Source: an uncultured Prolixibacteraceae bacterium (GTDB lineage: Bacteria; Bacteroidota; Bacteroidia; Bacteroidales; Prolixibacteraceae). From it: 64,000 nucleotides of DNA. Below, one piece after another: positions 51,162 through 60,671 of the stretch. The position numbers were made by a program, and so were the translations under genes. How positions within the stretch are numbered: the first letter of the stretch is position 1; every line of letters starts with the position of its first letter. A model generated the notes under the pieces. That model saw nothing but the letters and a program-made list of their open reading frames with translations. It was not told the DNA's origin and did not search any database. Location of the stretch: the NCBI GenBank assembly GCA_903834475.1, contig CAILJH010000211.1:1-64000 (forward strand). Direction: 5' to 3'.

Positions 51162-51551
51162 ATGAAATATAGGGTATATGCTATACTGCAATTGTTTATA
51201 ATGGCCTTTTATTTGGCAAGACCAATTCTTCCCTATATTGAATATGCTGTTTTTAAGGATTACATAGCAAAGAACCTTTGCGTCAACAGAGATAAACCCA
51301 AAAGTTGCTGCCAGGGTAAATGTCATCTTAAGAAACAAATAGAAAAAACCGCTGAAGCAAGCGATACAGAAGAAAAAGGCTCAAACAGAAAAATCCTCAG
51401 TCAGGAAGTCCAGGATTTCCTGATTTCACCAGTTTCAATTCCTAAAGCAACAGAAGTAAAAATACCGCATTTGGCGAATATTGAAATAATCATTACGACT
51501 CAGGTTGTTTCGTCCATATTTGTGCCTCCCAAAACAATTGTCATTTCTTAA
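51162..51551 (+). CDS. Small membrane protein with CVNRDKPKSCCQGKCH motif
   Basis: 129 residues. One N-terminal membrane segment (about 7-25). Cysteines C40, C49, C50 and C54, plus His55, in LCVNRDKPKSCCQGKCHLKK form a metal-ligand-like cluster, followed by a charged linker. It is 155 bp ahead of a Met/His-rich lipoprotein and a TonB receptor with a copper-site-like motif. A role in metal handling is inferred from the Cys/His cluster and the neighbours; no enzyme function is visible. Confidence 0.75.
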   Translation: MKYRVYAILQLFIMAFYLARPILPYIEYAVFKDYIAKNLCVNRDKPKSCCQGKCHLKKQIEKTAEASDTEEKGSNRKILSQEVQDFLISPVSIPKATEVKIPHLANIEIIITTQVVSSIFVPPKTIVIS

Positions 51552-51705
51552 TTTGATCATTCATTTTGCTGTGCTTTAAAGACTATAAAGGTATTGTTGA
51601 ATACTTTTTTATTTCAGCACGTGAGCAACTTACATGTTTTGCTATTGGTATAAGACTTTCTTCTTATGACCATTAGCTGATTTTTATTATCTAATATTTA
51701 CAATA

Positions 51706-52539
51706 ATGAAACACATTTTAAAATTCATATACATCCTTTTGATTTCAGTCTTGCTTATCTCTTGTGATAAAAACAATGAAGCGCCAACTATTGATCCATT
51801 AGATGGTTACACAAAACTAAAAGAAGGCTATGCCTTGGGTGCATCGGCCAAGGTTGAGATTTGGGGTAAGAAAAACTTCTTTATGGGTTATAACAATTTA
51901 GTTGTTGTGCTTTACGATTCACTTAACCTGAAAGAAAAAATTACTGATGCGCATATTCATTTTATGCCGCTTATGACCATGGGAATGGGCGCTATGGCTA
52001 TGCAACACACTTGTCCGATTGAAAACCCGGATGAAACAGACACTAACGATGTTTTCCCAGGCGCTGTTGCATTTGTAATGCCAACGACTGCTGATGGTAC
52101 CTGGAAGCTTGGCATAGCAGTACACAATCATAAATACGACAAAGAAGGTGAGGCCAATTTCGATATCACTGTTGATAATCCTGAAACATCTGTTTTAACT
52201 GTATTTACAGCTTTGGCTCCCGACAACAATAAGCTTGTATTGTCCATTCTCGAACCTTCGAAACCCAAAGTGGGAATCAATGATATTGAATTTACGTTGC
52301 ACCGCAAAGCCAGCATGATGGATTGGCCTGCCGATGATTCGTACACCATTGAAATTACACCTGAAATGCCAAGCATGGGACATGGTTCGCCAAACAATGT
52401 AAATCCGGTTAGTTCGGGTAACGGACATTATAAGGGAAAAGTAAACTTCACTATGACCGGTGAATGGAAGATTAATGTTCTGGTTAAAAAAGACGGGAAT
52501 CTTATTTCTAAAGATTTGTATTTCAACATAACCCTTTAA
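51706..52539 (+). CDS. Met/His-rich YtkA-like lipoprotein (copper-binding candidate)
   Basis: 277 residues. Lipobox LLISC (Cys20). Residues 83-103 are striking: H83, H85, M87, M90, M92, M94, M97, M99, H101 and C103 within 21 positions (HIHFMPLMTMGMGAMAMQHT). A second Met/His site, EMPSMGHGSP, lies in the C-terminal part. Two Ig-like YtkA/FixH-type domains (LALV-type strands, about 115-165 and 195-275) make up the rest. Thioether-rich segments like this bind Cu(I) in known copper proteins. It probably passes copper to or from the TonB receptor gene 48 bases downstream. Confidence 0.8.
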   Translation: MKHILKFIYILLISVLLISCDKNNEAPTIDPLDGYTKLKEGYALGASAKVEIWGKKNFFMGYNNLVVVLYDSLNLKEKITDAHIHFMPLMTMGMGAMAMQHTCPIENPDETDTNDVFPGAVAFVMPTTADGTWKLGIAVHNHKYDKEGEANFDITVDNPETSVLTVFTALAPDNNKLVLSILEPSKPKVGINDIEFTLHRKASMMDWPADDSYTIEITPEMPSMGHGSPNNVNPVSSGNGHYKGKVNFTMTGEWKINVLVKKDGNLISKDLYFNITL

Positions 52540-52549
52540 TTTAGATTGA

Positions 52550-52577
52550 GGCCGGGGTTTTTTGTCCGGCCTTTATC
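52550..52577 (+). terminator. Hairpin between lipoprotein and TonB receptor genes
   Basis: AGGCCGG and CCGGCCT arms (seven pairs) enclose a T-rich loop, followed by TTTATC. It lies just past the lipoprotein stop and just before the receptor ATG, so it may be an attenuating terminator within the operon. Confidence 0.5.
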
Positions 52578-52587
52578 TTCTTTTACC

Positions 52588-54651
52588 ATGCGAAAAAACT
52601 TTGTTATTGTCTGGTTGGTTGTTTTGCCAATTTTATCGATGGCACAAATAGCTGATAGTTCAAAAATATGGCCTACAGTCATTACTTTACAAGAAGTTAA
52701 AGTTTCGGCAGATCTACCTTTAAACAATTCGGATGTGGTTGATTTTTACCGCACCAATCATTTTGCGACACTTGATAACATCAATGCGCGATTGGATGGA
52801 ATGGCTTTGATCAAACGCGGTGCTTATGCGCTCGAACCGCAATTGAATGGGTTTTCAGGAGGACAGTTAAATGTTACAATCGATGGAATGAGAATGTTTG
52901 GTGCCTGTACCGATAAGATGGATCCAATTACCTCTTATATTGAACCATCGAACCTGAAAAGCATTGCCATCAATCAAGGCACAAATGGAAGTATAAACGG
53001 CTGCAATATAGGTGGTTCAGTAGATCTGTGTTTGATGGAACCCAATCAAAAGAGTTTGAATCCCTATGCTTCTTCATTGGGATTTGGATATGAAAGTGTT
53101 TCGAAAAGCAAGAACGTCCTATTTTCGATAGCTTCAATAAAGAACAAATGGGCTTGGGGTTTTGACGCGGTGTACCGGAAAAATGAAAATTACAGGAGCG
53201 GGGATGATCAAATAATTCCTTTCTCTCAGTTTCAGAAAGCAAACCTGCATGCTGTGGTAAAATATACACCCGATGATATTCAGAATTATAAACTTGACCT
53301 GCTTTATGATGACGCGCGAAATGTTGGTTATCCGGCATTACCCATGGATGTTGGAATTGCCCGGGCATCACTAATGGCATTCGAATATCAGCTTAACAAC
53401 AAAAACCAGTTAAAAGCAAAAATCTACTACAATACCATTCACCATGTGATGGATGATTCGAAAAGGGATAGTTTATACATTCTTGATTCTAATACCGATG
53501 GCAAATCGGATTCAGTTTATATGCGGATGGACATGCCGGGTAAAAGTTCAACTTTAGGCGCTTACGTTCAGTTTGTTCTGCCGTGGAATGAACGGAACAG
53601 GTTATTGGTTAAGGCCGACAATTACACCCACAATTCTTTAGCCGAAATGACCATGCACATGCGGTATCCGGGCTCTGCGCTCGTACCCTCAATGTACATG
53701 CAAACCTGGCCCCAAATGTTGCGAAATGTTTCCGGAATATTCTTGCAGAATACCACTTTCGTCTCCCAGAAACTTCAGATAATGATGAATGGACGTTTGG
53801 ATTACAACATGGATATTTTGCAGTCGCAATACGGTCAAGAACAATTCTCTGTATTTAATTATTCACTTTCCAAAAAGCAAAGCAAGCTTGTTAAAAGCCT
53901 TAATTTAAGTGTTCAGTACTATCTCTTGAAAAGCCTGTCGATGGTCACAACTATGGGCTATTCGGAACGGATGCCGACCATTGGTGAACGATTGGGATTC
54001 TATTTGTACAATGCATACGATGGATACGATTATATTGGAAATCCTTACATTAAACCAGAAAAATCAAATTATTTCAGGTTGGCTTTTCAGTTTTCAAGAC
54101 CCAAAATAAAAACCAATTTCAGCCAATCATTTAGCTATTTGAGGAATTATATTATGGGCGTTACCGATACCCAAATACCAGCTATGAACTTTTATGCTAA
54201 CGGAATCAGAGTTTATCAGAATATACCTTCGGCAAAGCTTTACAGTACCGACCTACAGGTTCTGTTTAATCCAATAAATAGTTTGAGTTTTTACCTGAAT
54301 TCAAAATTTACAATGGGTGAACTTGGGTCGGGAGAGCCAATGCCATTAATTCCACCGCTCAATACGGTTTTTGCGGCACAATACCAGAAAGGTAAATTCA
54401 TGCTACAGGCCGAATGCGAAAATTCACTTGCACAAAACCGGATTAACCTGAATTATGGCGAGCGCCAAACTCCTTCCTATACCATCTTTAATTTTAAAAG
54501 CGGATACACCTTTAAATTGTTCAAATATGCGCTGGATGCGAGTTTGGGAGTAACAAATATTCTCAATAAGGCTTATTACGCTCATCTTGATTGGGGACGA
54601 ATTTACAGGCCAGGACGTAGTTTAGAGATGTTTTTAAAGTATAGTTTTTGA
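52588..54651 (+). CDS. TonB-dependent receptor with CxxxM copper-site-like motif
   Basis: 687 residues from ATG 52588; an upstream TTG start lies inside the hairpin and is rejected. A signal peptide ends at SMAQ (about 19), and no carboxypeptidase-like N-terminal domain precedes the plug. In the plug, C107-x3-M111 (MFGACTDKMDP) is preceded by M101 and M103. An extracellular-type segment carries M354, M356, H357, M358 (MTMHMRYPG) with M369, M371 and M377. This resembles the CxxxM-HxM site reported for the copper receptor OprC/NosA (from memory). The barrel continues to a C-terminal Phe. Confidence 0.85.
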   Translation: MRKNFVIVWLVVLPILSMAQIADSSKIWPTVITLQEVKVSADLPLNNSDVVDFYRTNHFATLDNINARLDGMALIKRGAYALEPQLNGFSGGQLNVTIDGMRMFGACTDKMDPITSYIEPSNLKSIAINQGTNGSINGCNIGGSVDLCLMEPNQKSLNPYASSLGFGYESVSKSKNVLFSIASIKNKWAWGFDAVYRKNENYRSGDDQIIPFSQFQKANLHAVVKYTPDDIQNYKLDLLYDDARNVGYPALPMDVGIARASLMAFEYQLNNKNQLKAKIYYNTIHHVMDDSKRDSLYILDSNTDGKSDSVYMRMDMPGKSSTLGAYVQFVLPWNERNRLLVKADNYTHNSLAEMTMHMRYPGSALVPSMYMQTWPQMLRNVSGIFLQNTTFVSQKLQIMMNGRLDYNMDILQSQYGQEQFSVFNYSLSKKQSKLVKSLNLSVQYYLLKSLSMVTTMGYSERMPTIGERLGFYLYNAYDGYDYIGNPYIKPEKSNYFRLAFQFSRPKIKTNFSQSFSYLRNYIMGVTDTQIPAMNFYANGIRVYQNIPSAKLYSTDLQVLFNPINSLSFYLNSKFTMGELGSGEPMPLIPPLNTVFAAQYQKGKFMLQAECENSLAQNRINLNYGERQTPSYTIFNFKSGYTFKLFKYALDASLGVTNILNKAYYAHLDWGRIYRPGRSLEMFLKYSF

Positions 54652-54681
54652 AACAATGAATGGAATTCATCCGATGTTCTT

Positions 54682-56955
54682 TTAATATCCCAGCGCATCC
54701 ATCAATTTCTCATTCAACTTCCGGTTTTTGCCCTGAAACGGATGGCAATGGATGTGAATGGCTGGGTTAAAATTTAGTTCGATGATGGCATAATTGTCGT
54801 CGGTGGCTTCTGCTGAAACATCTGGAATCATCATATCCAACCCGGTAATGGCCACATTCAAAGCTTTGGCTGCATGAACGGCAATTTGCTTGTACGACTC
54901 CGGAATATAGTCGGTAAAATCAATGCTGTCGCCACCCGTGCTGATATTCGAGTTTTCGCGCAAATGCACCACTTCACCGGAAGCGGGAACCGTTTCAAAA
55001 TCTTTGTTTTGTTGTTTTAGGAACATCGCTTCAGCCTCGCCCAACTGGATTTTTTCGAGTGGTGTTCGATAACCTTTTCCCCGAAGCGGATCCTGATTTT
55101 TGAGTTCGACAAGCTCACTCACCGTCCGGATACCATCGCCGGTGACATTTGCCGGAACACGGTGCAAAATTCCAACCACTTCATTGCCAATCACGAAAAA
55201 CCGGAACTCTTTTCCGGCAATAAATTCCTCGATCAGGATGGTTTCATCAAATTCAAAAGCGATATCAATTGCCCGCTGATAGGCTTGTTCATCGGTATTT
55301 TCCTTCAGAATAGTAATTCCCAATCCGAAATTGGTTTGGTTTGGTTTGATCACCACCGGATTGCCTAAATGAATCAAAAAATCAGCTTTTGCCACATCAG
55401 CATTAGTATATTCCAGTCCTTTCGGAACTCGGATTTTGTGTTCTTCGAGGATTTTTTTTGTCACCAATTTGTTTTCCATGGCCAGAATACTGGCATAATT
55501 ATCGAGCGATGTTTTGGTAGCCTGCTTCACATACTGCGTGTTTCCATTTTTTAGGAACCGTACAAAATTTTCTTTCCGGTCGAGCAGTTCGAACGAAACG
55601 CCCCGCTTTATCGCTTCACGTAACAAAAGTTGAGTAGAAAGCTCCATGTCTTCCAATCCGTGAAAATTGTAGCTATTAGCAATACTTTCATTCAGGTATT
55701 GCCGGGCCTTTTCCACATGAAATGGAATGTATCCCATTTCTTCAATGCCTTTCAGTACCCCAAAAACTTCACGCTGCTTCGGGCTATCAATCAGTTTCAT
55801 CGCCTGATTCAGTGAATCGAGGTATTCTGCATGATTGATGTCTAACTCTCTGAGTAAATCTCTTATTTTATCGATTATCAATTTGCCTTCCAGCCAGACC
55901 TGGTAGTGATTTTCGCTTACTTTTTCTGTTTCCAGACCATACATTGCCACTTCGTTATGATACCGATTTACCTCGCTCTGAGCTTCTTCGCCAAAATCAT
56001 CCGGTTCATCGGTAAGCAACCCAAAAATGGCAAGTGTATGCAAAAAACGAAGTGCTTCCGGAGAAACACCCGCCTTAGTTAGTGGATCAATATCGATGAA
56101 CCGGAATTCGAGGTACGAAATATGATCGGGATTCCGGATAAATTTGGGTCGTACCGGCGTATATAATTCTTTGGAAGCAACTATCTTTTGACCGTTAATC
56201 ATTTGACCGAGGCTTTCCTTGTATTTTGGAACTGAGCCGTAATCCGGAAATAAGTCATCGAAATTCTGATATCCAAAACAGCTATTCCGGATGGACAATG
56301 CAATCAAGTCGCTTTTAATTGCATAAGGAGCCTTTTTGCACTGAAGTTCGGCTGACGTATCCGACATCGGACTGTTGCCGTAAAGTAAAATGTATAACCA
56401 TCGCAACCTTAATATCTGTCGCGTAGTTTTCAGGTAAACCTCATCTTTGAAATCGTCGAACGAAACCGATGGGTTGGCTTTCCGGTAAAGCAACTCAAGC
56501 AACTTTTCACTGTACGAAAAATTGAAATGAATACCGGAGATAAGCAGGTTTTTTGGACCATATTTTTCCGCTAAAAATTCGCGGTATTTGCGGGCTTCCT
56601 TTCCATCCTCACCATACTCGGCAATCGGAATCTGCTGATCGGATGGCAAAATCGGCGGAATGCTTTGCGGCCAAAGGTATTCATCCTTCAGTTCGAGACT
56701 GACGACATCATGAATGGTTTCCAGAAAGCCAATTGCCTCGCTGATTTCAGGAAGCGGTGGGGTAATCATTTCAATCTGACTTTCAGAAAAATCGGTCGTG
56801 ATGTATGGATGTTTCAGCTTATTACCAAACACTTTCGGGTGCGGAGTCAGAGCCAGATTACCAGCCTGATCAACTCGTATATTTTCCTTTTCAAGGCCAA
56901 ACAAACCTTCGAGCCAGATATTTCCTTTTAATGAATTGAAAATCGATTGTGTCAT
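54682..56955 (-). CDS. gshF: Bifunctional glutamate-cysteine ligase / glutathione synthetase
   Basis: 757 residues from ATG 56953-56955 (MTQSIFNSLKG). The N-terminal two-thirds are a GshA-type ligase (GLFGLEKENIRV, LKHPYITTDFSESQIEMITPP, FNFSYSEKLLELLYRKANPS, LEFRFIDIDPLTKAGVS). The C-terminal third is an ATP-grasp domain (VVIKPNQTNFGLGITI, TILIEEFIAGKEFRFFVIGNEVVG, IIELNFNPAIHIHCHP). Both activities are needed for glutathione. Glutathione is not universal in Bacteroidota. It may serve the GPx at 21344-21880 and arsenic detoxification; convergent with the TonB receptor. Confidence 0.92.
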   Translation of the reverse strand: MTQSIFNSLKGNIWLEGLFGLEKENIRVDQAGNLALTPHPKVFGNKLKHPYITTDFSESQIEMITPPLPEISEAIGFLETIHDVVSLELKDEYLWPQSIPPILPSDQQIPIAEYGEDGKEARKYREFLAEKYGPKNLLISGIHFNFSYSEKLLELLYRKANPSVSFDDFKDEVYLKTTRQILRLRWLYILLYGNSPMSDTSAELQCKKAPYAIKSDLIALSIRNSCFGYQNFDDLFPDYGSVPKYKESLGQMINGQKIVASKELYTPVRPKFIRNPDHISYLEFRFIDIDPLTKAGVSPEALRFLHTLAIFGLLTDEPDDFGEEAQSEVNRYHNEVAMYGLETEKVSENHYQVWLEGKLIIDKIRDLLRELDINHAEYLDSLNQAMKLIDSPKQREVFGVLKGIEEMGYIPFHVEKARQYLNESIANSYNFHGLEDMELSTQLLLREAIKRGVSFELLDRKENFVRFLKNGNTQYVKQATKTSLDNYASILAMENKLVTKKILEEHKIRVPKGLEYTNADVAKADFLIHLGNPVVIKPNQTNFGLGITILKENTDEQAYQRAIDIAFEFDETILIEEFIAGKEFRFFVIGNEVVGILHRVPANVTGDGIRTVSELVELKNQDPLRGKGYRTPLEKIQLGEAEAMFLKQQNKDFETVPASGEVVHLRENSNISTGGDSIDFTDYIPESYKQIAVHAAKALNVAITGLDMMIPDVSAEATDDNYAIIELNFNPAIHIHCHPFQGKNRKLNEKLMDALGY

Positions 56956-57017
56956 AGTATATTTTGTTTGAACCACATAGGTCACATAGAAATTAGAAAA
57001 AAGTAAAACTATGTGTT

Positions 57018-58388
57018 CTATGTGGTTTTCAAATTTTGTTTCCTGAGAAATGATTTAAAAAGAACAACATATAACACCACCAGCAATGTTCCTTTTGCCA
57101 TGCTGCTAATGCTGATACTCCACCACACAGACGAAAGTGCATTTTTCCAAAGGCTGATAAATGTGTAGGCCATCGGAATCCGCAGCAAGGTCAGTGCAAT
57201 TCCGCTGATTGCCGGAATATTGGGTTTTCCCCATCCAAAGAATGCTCCGGTTGCCATTAACTCCATCACCATAAAAAGCTGCGAAAATCCAAGAATGAAC
57301 AGGTATTCGCGCCCCATTGCCAAGCTTTCTGCATCGCTCAGGAAAATGGAAAATAGAGGCCCGGAAAAAACAATTATAATGACAGAAGTAATGGTTCCGA
57401 GAATGAATGCAAGAAGCATACCTGAGCGAAAAGCCTGCCATTGTTTCCGATATTCGCCGGCACCATATGCTATTCCTGAAATGGTTGACAACGCAGCCAA
57501 AAATCCGCCGGCAGTCATAAATGAAATGGCTTCGATTTGAATGCCAACTTTCTGGACCGCTATAGCTGTTGGTCCCCAGCTACTGATAATCCGTGCCATA
57601 AAAATGGCGACAATGGTAAACGAAACCCGCTGAAAGGTCGTACTAACCCCCATTTTAATTACATTTTTTAGCAGCACACTTTGAAAAGCGGTTCCGGTAG
57701 GTTTCAGACTTGCCGAATCCTTCAATTTATAATGAAACAGAAAAGTTCCGATAGCCTGTGAAATGATGGTTCCAAAGGCAGCACCATTAATTCCCATTCC
57801 GGCCTGAAAAATCAGAAGATAATCGAGCAGAATATTGATTGCCAAAGCAGTTGCATTAATCCGGAAGGGCGATTTGCTATCGCCCGAACCTATGAAAACG
57901 CTGGTAAAAAAAAGGTTTTGAAAGGAAAACGGAATGCATAGTCCAATTAAAAGTAAGTAACCGGAAGCTGCATGTTCAATTTCAGTATTGTTGAGTTGAA
58001 TCAGACCAATCAACTCATTTCGGACAAAAAATAAAATGATGTAGTAAATCAAGGCTAAGCCAATAACCGCCAGAATACCACTCTTCACATAGCTTTTAGC
58101 CAGATGAATGTCTCTGTTGCCAATGGCATGCGAAACCCGGATACCTGCGCCAACAGTCAATAACGACGACAATCCCCAACCGAAGTGCATAAAAAACCCT
58201 GCAGAACCAACAGCAGCAACCGCATCGCTTCCCAACCGGCCAACAAAAATCATGTTGATGAAATTGTAAGCCATAGTCATAAACGACGATCCGATCACCG
58301 GCAAAGCCAGCCAGATCAATTGTTTTAGTATTGGATACTTTCCAATACCGGAATTGCTGTTTAAACTATCATTTTTGGATAAAATCAT
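57018..58388 (-). CDS. MATE-family efflux transporter
   Basis: 456 residues from ATG 58386-58388 (MILSKNDSLN), an ordinary MATE length. The longer frame upstream runs to 58460 and adds 24 residues ahead of the normal start. Twelve membrane helices; repeated MatE domains with typical openings (LIWLALPVIGSSFMTMAYNFINMIFVGRLG and GMGINGAAFGTIISQAIG). It exports cationic drugs or other compounds by Na+ or H+ antiport; substrate unknown. It follows gshF with 62 bases between. Confidence 0.9.
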   Translation of the reverse strand: MILSKNDSLNSNSGIGKYPILKQLIWLALPVIGSSFMTMAYNFINMIFVGRLGSDAVAAVGSAGFFMHFGWGLSSLLTVGAGIRVSHAIGNRDIHLAKSYVKSGILAVIGLALIYYIILFFVRNELIGLIQLNNTEIEHAASGYLLLIGLCIPFSFQNLFFTSVFIGSGDSKSPFRINATALAINILLDYLLIFQAGMGINGAAFGTIISQAIGTFLFHYKLKDSASLKPTGTAFQSVLLKNVIKMGVSTTFQRVSFTIVAIFMARIISSWGPTAIAVQKVGIQIEAISFMTAGGFLAALSTISGIAYGAGEYRKQWQAFRSGMLLAFILGTITSVIIIVFSGPLFSIFLSDAESLAMGREYLFILGFSQLFMVMELMATGAFFGWGKPNIPAISGIALTLLRIPMAYTFISLWKNALSSVWWSISISSMAKGTLLVVLYVVLFKSFLRKQNLKTT

Positions 58389-58506
58389 TAAAAAAAAAAT
58401 GGTTACCAATAAGTGGATGCAAAGTTGAACAAACGGACGCAACGAATTCCTAAAAAACAATATCTTTATTGAAATTTAACTCTATTTTAGCAAAAACCAT
58501 CTGGTC

Positions 58507-58839
58507 ATGCGACGATTCGCTACTATTCTTCTCATCATTTTTCTTCTGGGGATAGATTCCTGTAAAAAGGATGAAACTTCAAATTCGGATCAATTTCCAG
58601 GGTGGCTTCAAGCTAAAATCACAGAGCTAACTTCCGAATTTAATCTTTGCAAAATAACTGAGGTCACCATCATTGAGTATAAAGGTCAAAAATACTATCA
58701 TGTTTATTGCGGAGTTTGGTCGTGCATGTATTGCCAGCTTTTTGACGAAACGGGAAACCGGCCAACCTGGGATAACGTGGAGTGGAATGATTTTTTTTCA
58801 AATAAAAAAGAGATTAAAATAGTTCCGGCCTGTCCTTAA
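58507..58839 (+). CDS. Small lipoprotein of unknown function
   Basis: 110 residues. A signal peptide ends with lipobox GIDSC (Cys19). The remaining sequence has five cysteines, including SCMYC and the terminal ACP, with the segment PGWLQAKITELTSEFNLCKITEV. No named family recognised. It stands alone between the MATE gene (divergent) and rlmI (convergent). Confidence 0.7.
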   Translation: MRRFATILLIIFLLGIDSCKKDETSNSDQFPGWLQAKITELTSEFNLCKITEVTIIEYKGQKYYHVYCGVWSCMYCQLFDETGNRPTWDNVEWNDFFSNKKEIKIVPACP

Positions 58840-58868
58840 AAAGAGAAGAATTCAGGTTAAATTTTCTT

Positions 58869-58895
58869 TAGAGACGCAAGGCCGTGCGTCTTTAC
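58869..58895. repeat. GTAGAGACG palindrome, copy 3
   Basis: TAGAGACGCAAGGCC next to GTGCGTCTTTAC, the same palindrome as at 21962 and 28535 with two changes. It lies just past the rlmI stop (complement) and the lipoprotein stop. Confidence 0.65.
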
Positions 58896-58900
58896 CAACA

Positions 58901-60091
58901 TTATTCCACGTACAATACCAAGCCTTTCAAATATTCACCTTCAGGATGATACATATCCACCGGATGATCGGCTGGCTGAACGAGCTGGCTCAAAATCCGT
59001 ACTTTTCTTCCAGAAATGGCTGCTGCTGAGAAAACAGCTTCCCGAAATTTATCTTTGCTAACCACCTGCGAACAACTGAACGTAAACAGGATTCCACCCG
59101 GAGCAATCTGATGAAATGCTTTCAGGTTAAGGCGTTTGTATCCTTTGAGTGCCTGAGGTAATGCTTCGCGGTGTTTGGCAAATGCGGGCGGATCAAGAAT
59201 GATCAAATCATATTTGTCTTTATTCTTGTCCATGTAATCGAAACAATCGGCCACAAAAGCTTCGTGACGGGTATCTTCCGGAAAATTCAGTTTTACATTT
59301 TCGTTGGTTAGTTCGATGGCTTTGGCCGATGAATCGACCGAATGAACGAGTTTCGCTCCGCCGCGCATGGCATAAAACGAAAAACCACCCGAATAGCAAA
59401 ACATATTTAATACACTTCGGCCGTTCGAATATTCCTGAACCAAGCGGCGGTTTTCGCGCTGATCGACAAAAAAGCCGGTTTTCTGACCTTCCACCCAATC
59501 TACATTAAACCGGTTTCCGTATTCCTGAACTTCAAATACTTTCGATTCACCCAGCAGGTATCCATCTTTGGGTTCCAGATCAGCTTTGAAAGGCACAGTC
59601 TTTTCACTTTTGTCGTAAACGGCAACCAGACGGTCGCCCATTACTTCCTGCAGAGCTTTGGCAATTGTATTACGAATCAGGTACATTCCGGCCGAATGAG
59701 CTTGCATTACTGCGGTTCCGTTGTAGAAATCAACGATCAGTCCCGGCATTCCGTCACCTTCGCCATGTACCAGACGGTAAACATTGGTTTGATGTTTATC
59801 AACCAAACCGAGTTTTTTCCGCACATCCAAAGCGCGGTCCAGTTTTCCTTTCCAGAAATTGAAATCGGGTTCTACTTTTTCGAACGAAAAAACACGAACA
59901 GCAATTGAACCAACCTGAACATGGCCCATGGCCAGAAATTCATTTTTATTGGAAAAAACTTCCACCACATCGCCTTCTTCTACCCTACCGATAATTTCGT
60001 GAATGGCACCCGAAAAAATCCATGGATGAAAACGGAGAAGGGATTGTTCTTTCCCGGATTTCAGAATCACACGGCTATAAGTTTGCGTCAT
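58901..60091 (-). CDS. rlmI: 23S rRNA m5C methyltransferase RlmI type
   Basis: 396 residues. An N-terminal PUA domain (about 1-75, ILKSGKEQSLLRFHPWIFSGAI) is followed by a central RlmI-type domain and the SAM-binding Rossmann fold (VLNMFCYSGGFSFYAM, LIILDPPAFAKHREALPQAL and FSCSQVVSKDKF with the catalytic Cys). E. coli RlmI makes m5C1962 of 23S rRNA. It ends the minus-strand group DUF5063, exonuclease, rlmI, two bases after the exonuclease stop. Confidence 0.92.
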   Translation of the reverse strand: MTQTYSRVILKSGKEQSLLRFHPWIFSGAIHEIIGRVEEGDVVEVFSNKNEFLAMGHVQVGSIAVRVFSFEKVEPDFNFWKGKLDRALDVRKKLGLVDKHQTNVYRLVHGEGDGMPGLIVDFYNGTAVMQAHSAGMYLIRNTIAKALQEVMGDRLVAVYDKSEKTVPFKADLEPKDGYLLGESKVFEVQEYGNRFNVDWVEGQKTGFFVDQRENRRLVQEYSNGRSVLNMFCYSGGFSFYAMRGGAKLVHSVDSSAKAIELTNENVKLNFPEDTRHEAFVADCFDYMDKNKDKYDLIILDPPAFAKHREALPQALKGYKRLNLKAFHQIAPGGILFTFSCSQVVSKDKFREAVFSAAAISGRKVRILSQLVQPADHPVDMYHPEGEYLKGLVLYVE

Positions 60092-60093
60092 GC

Positions 60094-60666
60094 TTATTCC
60101 TGATTTAGCGATTCGTAAATCCGGTGCGAAACCCAGGCATCAGTTGCAGCATAAACCAACTGAGCTTCCGAAAGTTCCTGCGCTTCCCAGTTGGTCACCC
60201 TTTGGGCTTTCGATATGCGGCAACCCAAAACAATAGCAGAGATTTTTTTCAGGCTGAAATCCTGAATTCCGAAGTCTTTGACATGATCCTGTAACTCAAT
60301 AAATCCACCGGGTTTAAAGTGATTGAGCTTTTGAAGACTTTTGATATCATCACGAATCGCAACGCCAATCTTTTGTATTTCAGGATTCTCCAAAATTCGT
60401 TTCAGAGAATTTCCCAGGCCAATTTTATTGAGCCGGAACAAAAATGCATGATCTTTGGTGGCCAGCTGCAGCAAGGCAACTTCGTTGTATTCTCCTTTTT
60501 TGAATGCCGGTTTGGTTTCAGTATCGAATCCCAGCAGCGATTGCTCCGACAGGTATTTGACCGAACTCAGGTAATCTTCCTTTGACTCTACCAAAAATAT
60601 TTTTCCTTCAAACTGAATCAGCGGTAAATCGGCCAGTTCGTCTTTATCTATACTTTCCTTATACAT
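60094..60666 (-). CDS. DEDD-type 3'-5' exonuclease (RNase D-like)
   Basis: 190 residues from ATG 60664-60666 (a TTG one codon upstream is ignored). Exo I LLGFDTETKPAFKKG (D/E), Exo II IGVAIRDDIKSLQKL (D) and Exo III VYAATDAWVSHRIYE (Y..D) are complete, so the catalytic set is present. There is no HRDC domain, unlike full RNase D. Conserved gene order with rlmI suggests RNA maturation. 2-base gap to rlmI and 5-base gap to the DUF5063 gene. Confidence 0.88.
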   Translation of the reverse strand: MYKESIDKDELADLPLIQFEGKIFLVESKEDYLSSVKYLSEQSLLGFDTETKPAFKKGEYNEVALLQLATKDHAFLFRLNKIGLGNSLKRILENPEIQKIGVAIRDDIKSLQKLNHFKPGGFIELQDHVKDFGIQDFSLKKISAIVLGCRISKAQRVTNWEAQELSEAQLVYAATDAWVSHRIYESLNQE

Positions 60667-60671
60667 CAATT

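Noticed and set aside
52546-52587. Longer TonB receptor starting at TTG 52546
   Set aside because: It would run through the AGGCCGG hairpin and place 14 residues before a clean signal peptide at ATG 52588.
58389-58460. 24-residue N-terminal extension of the MATE protein
   Set aside because: The extension adds an extra hydrophobic stretch before the usual MATE start at ATG 58386-58388.
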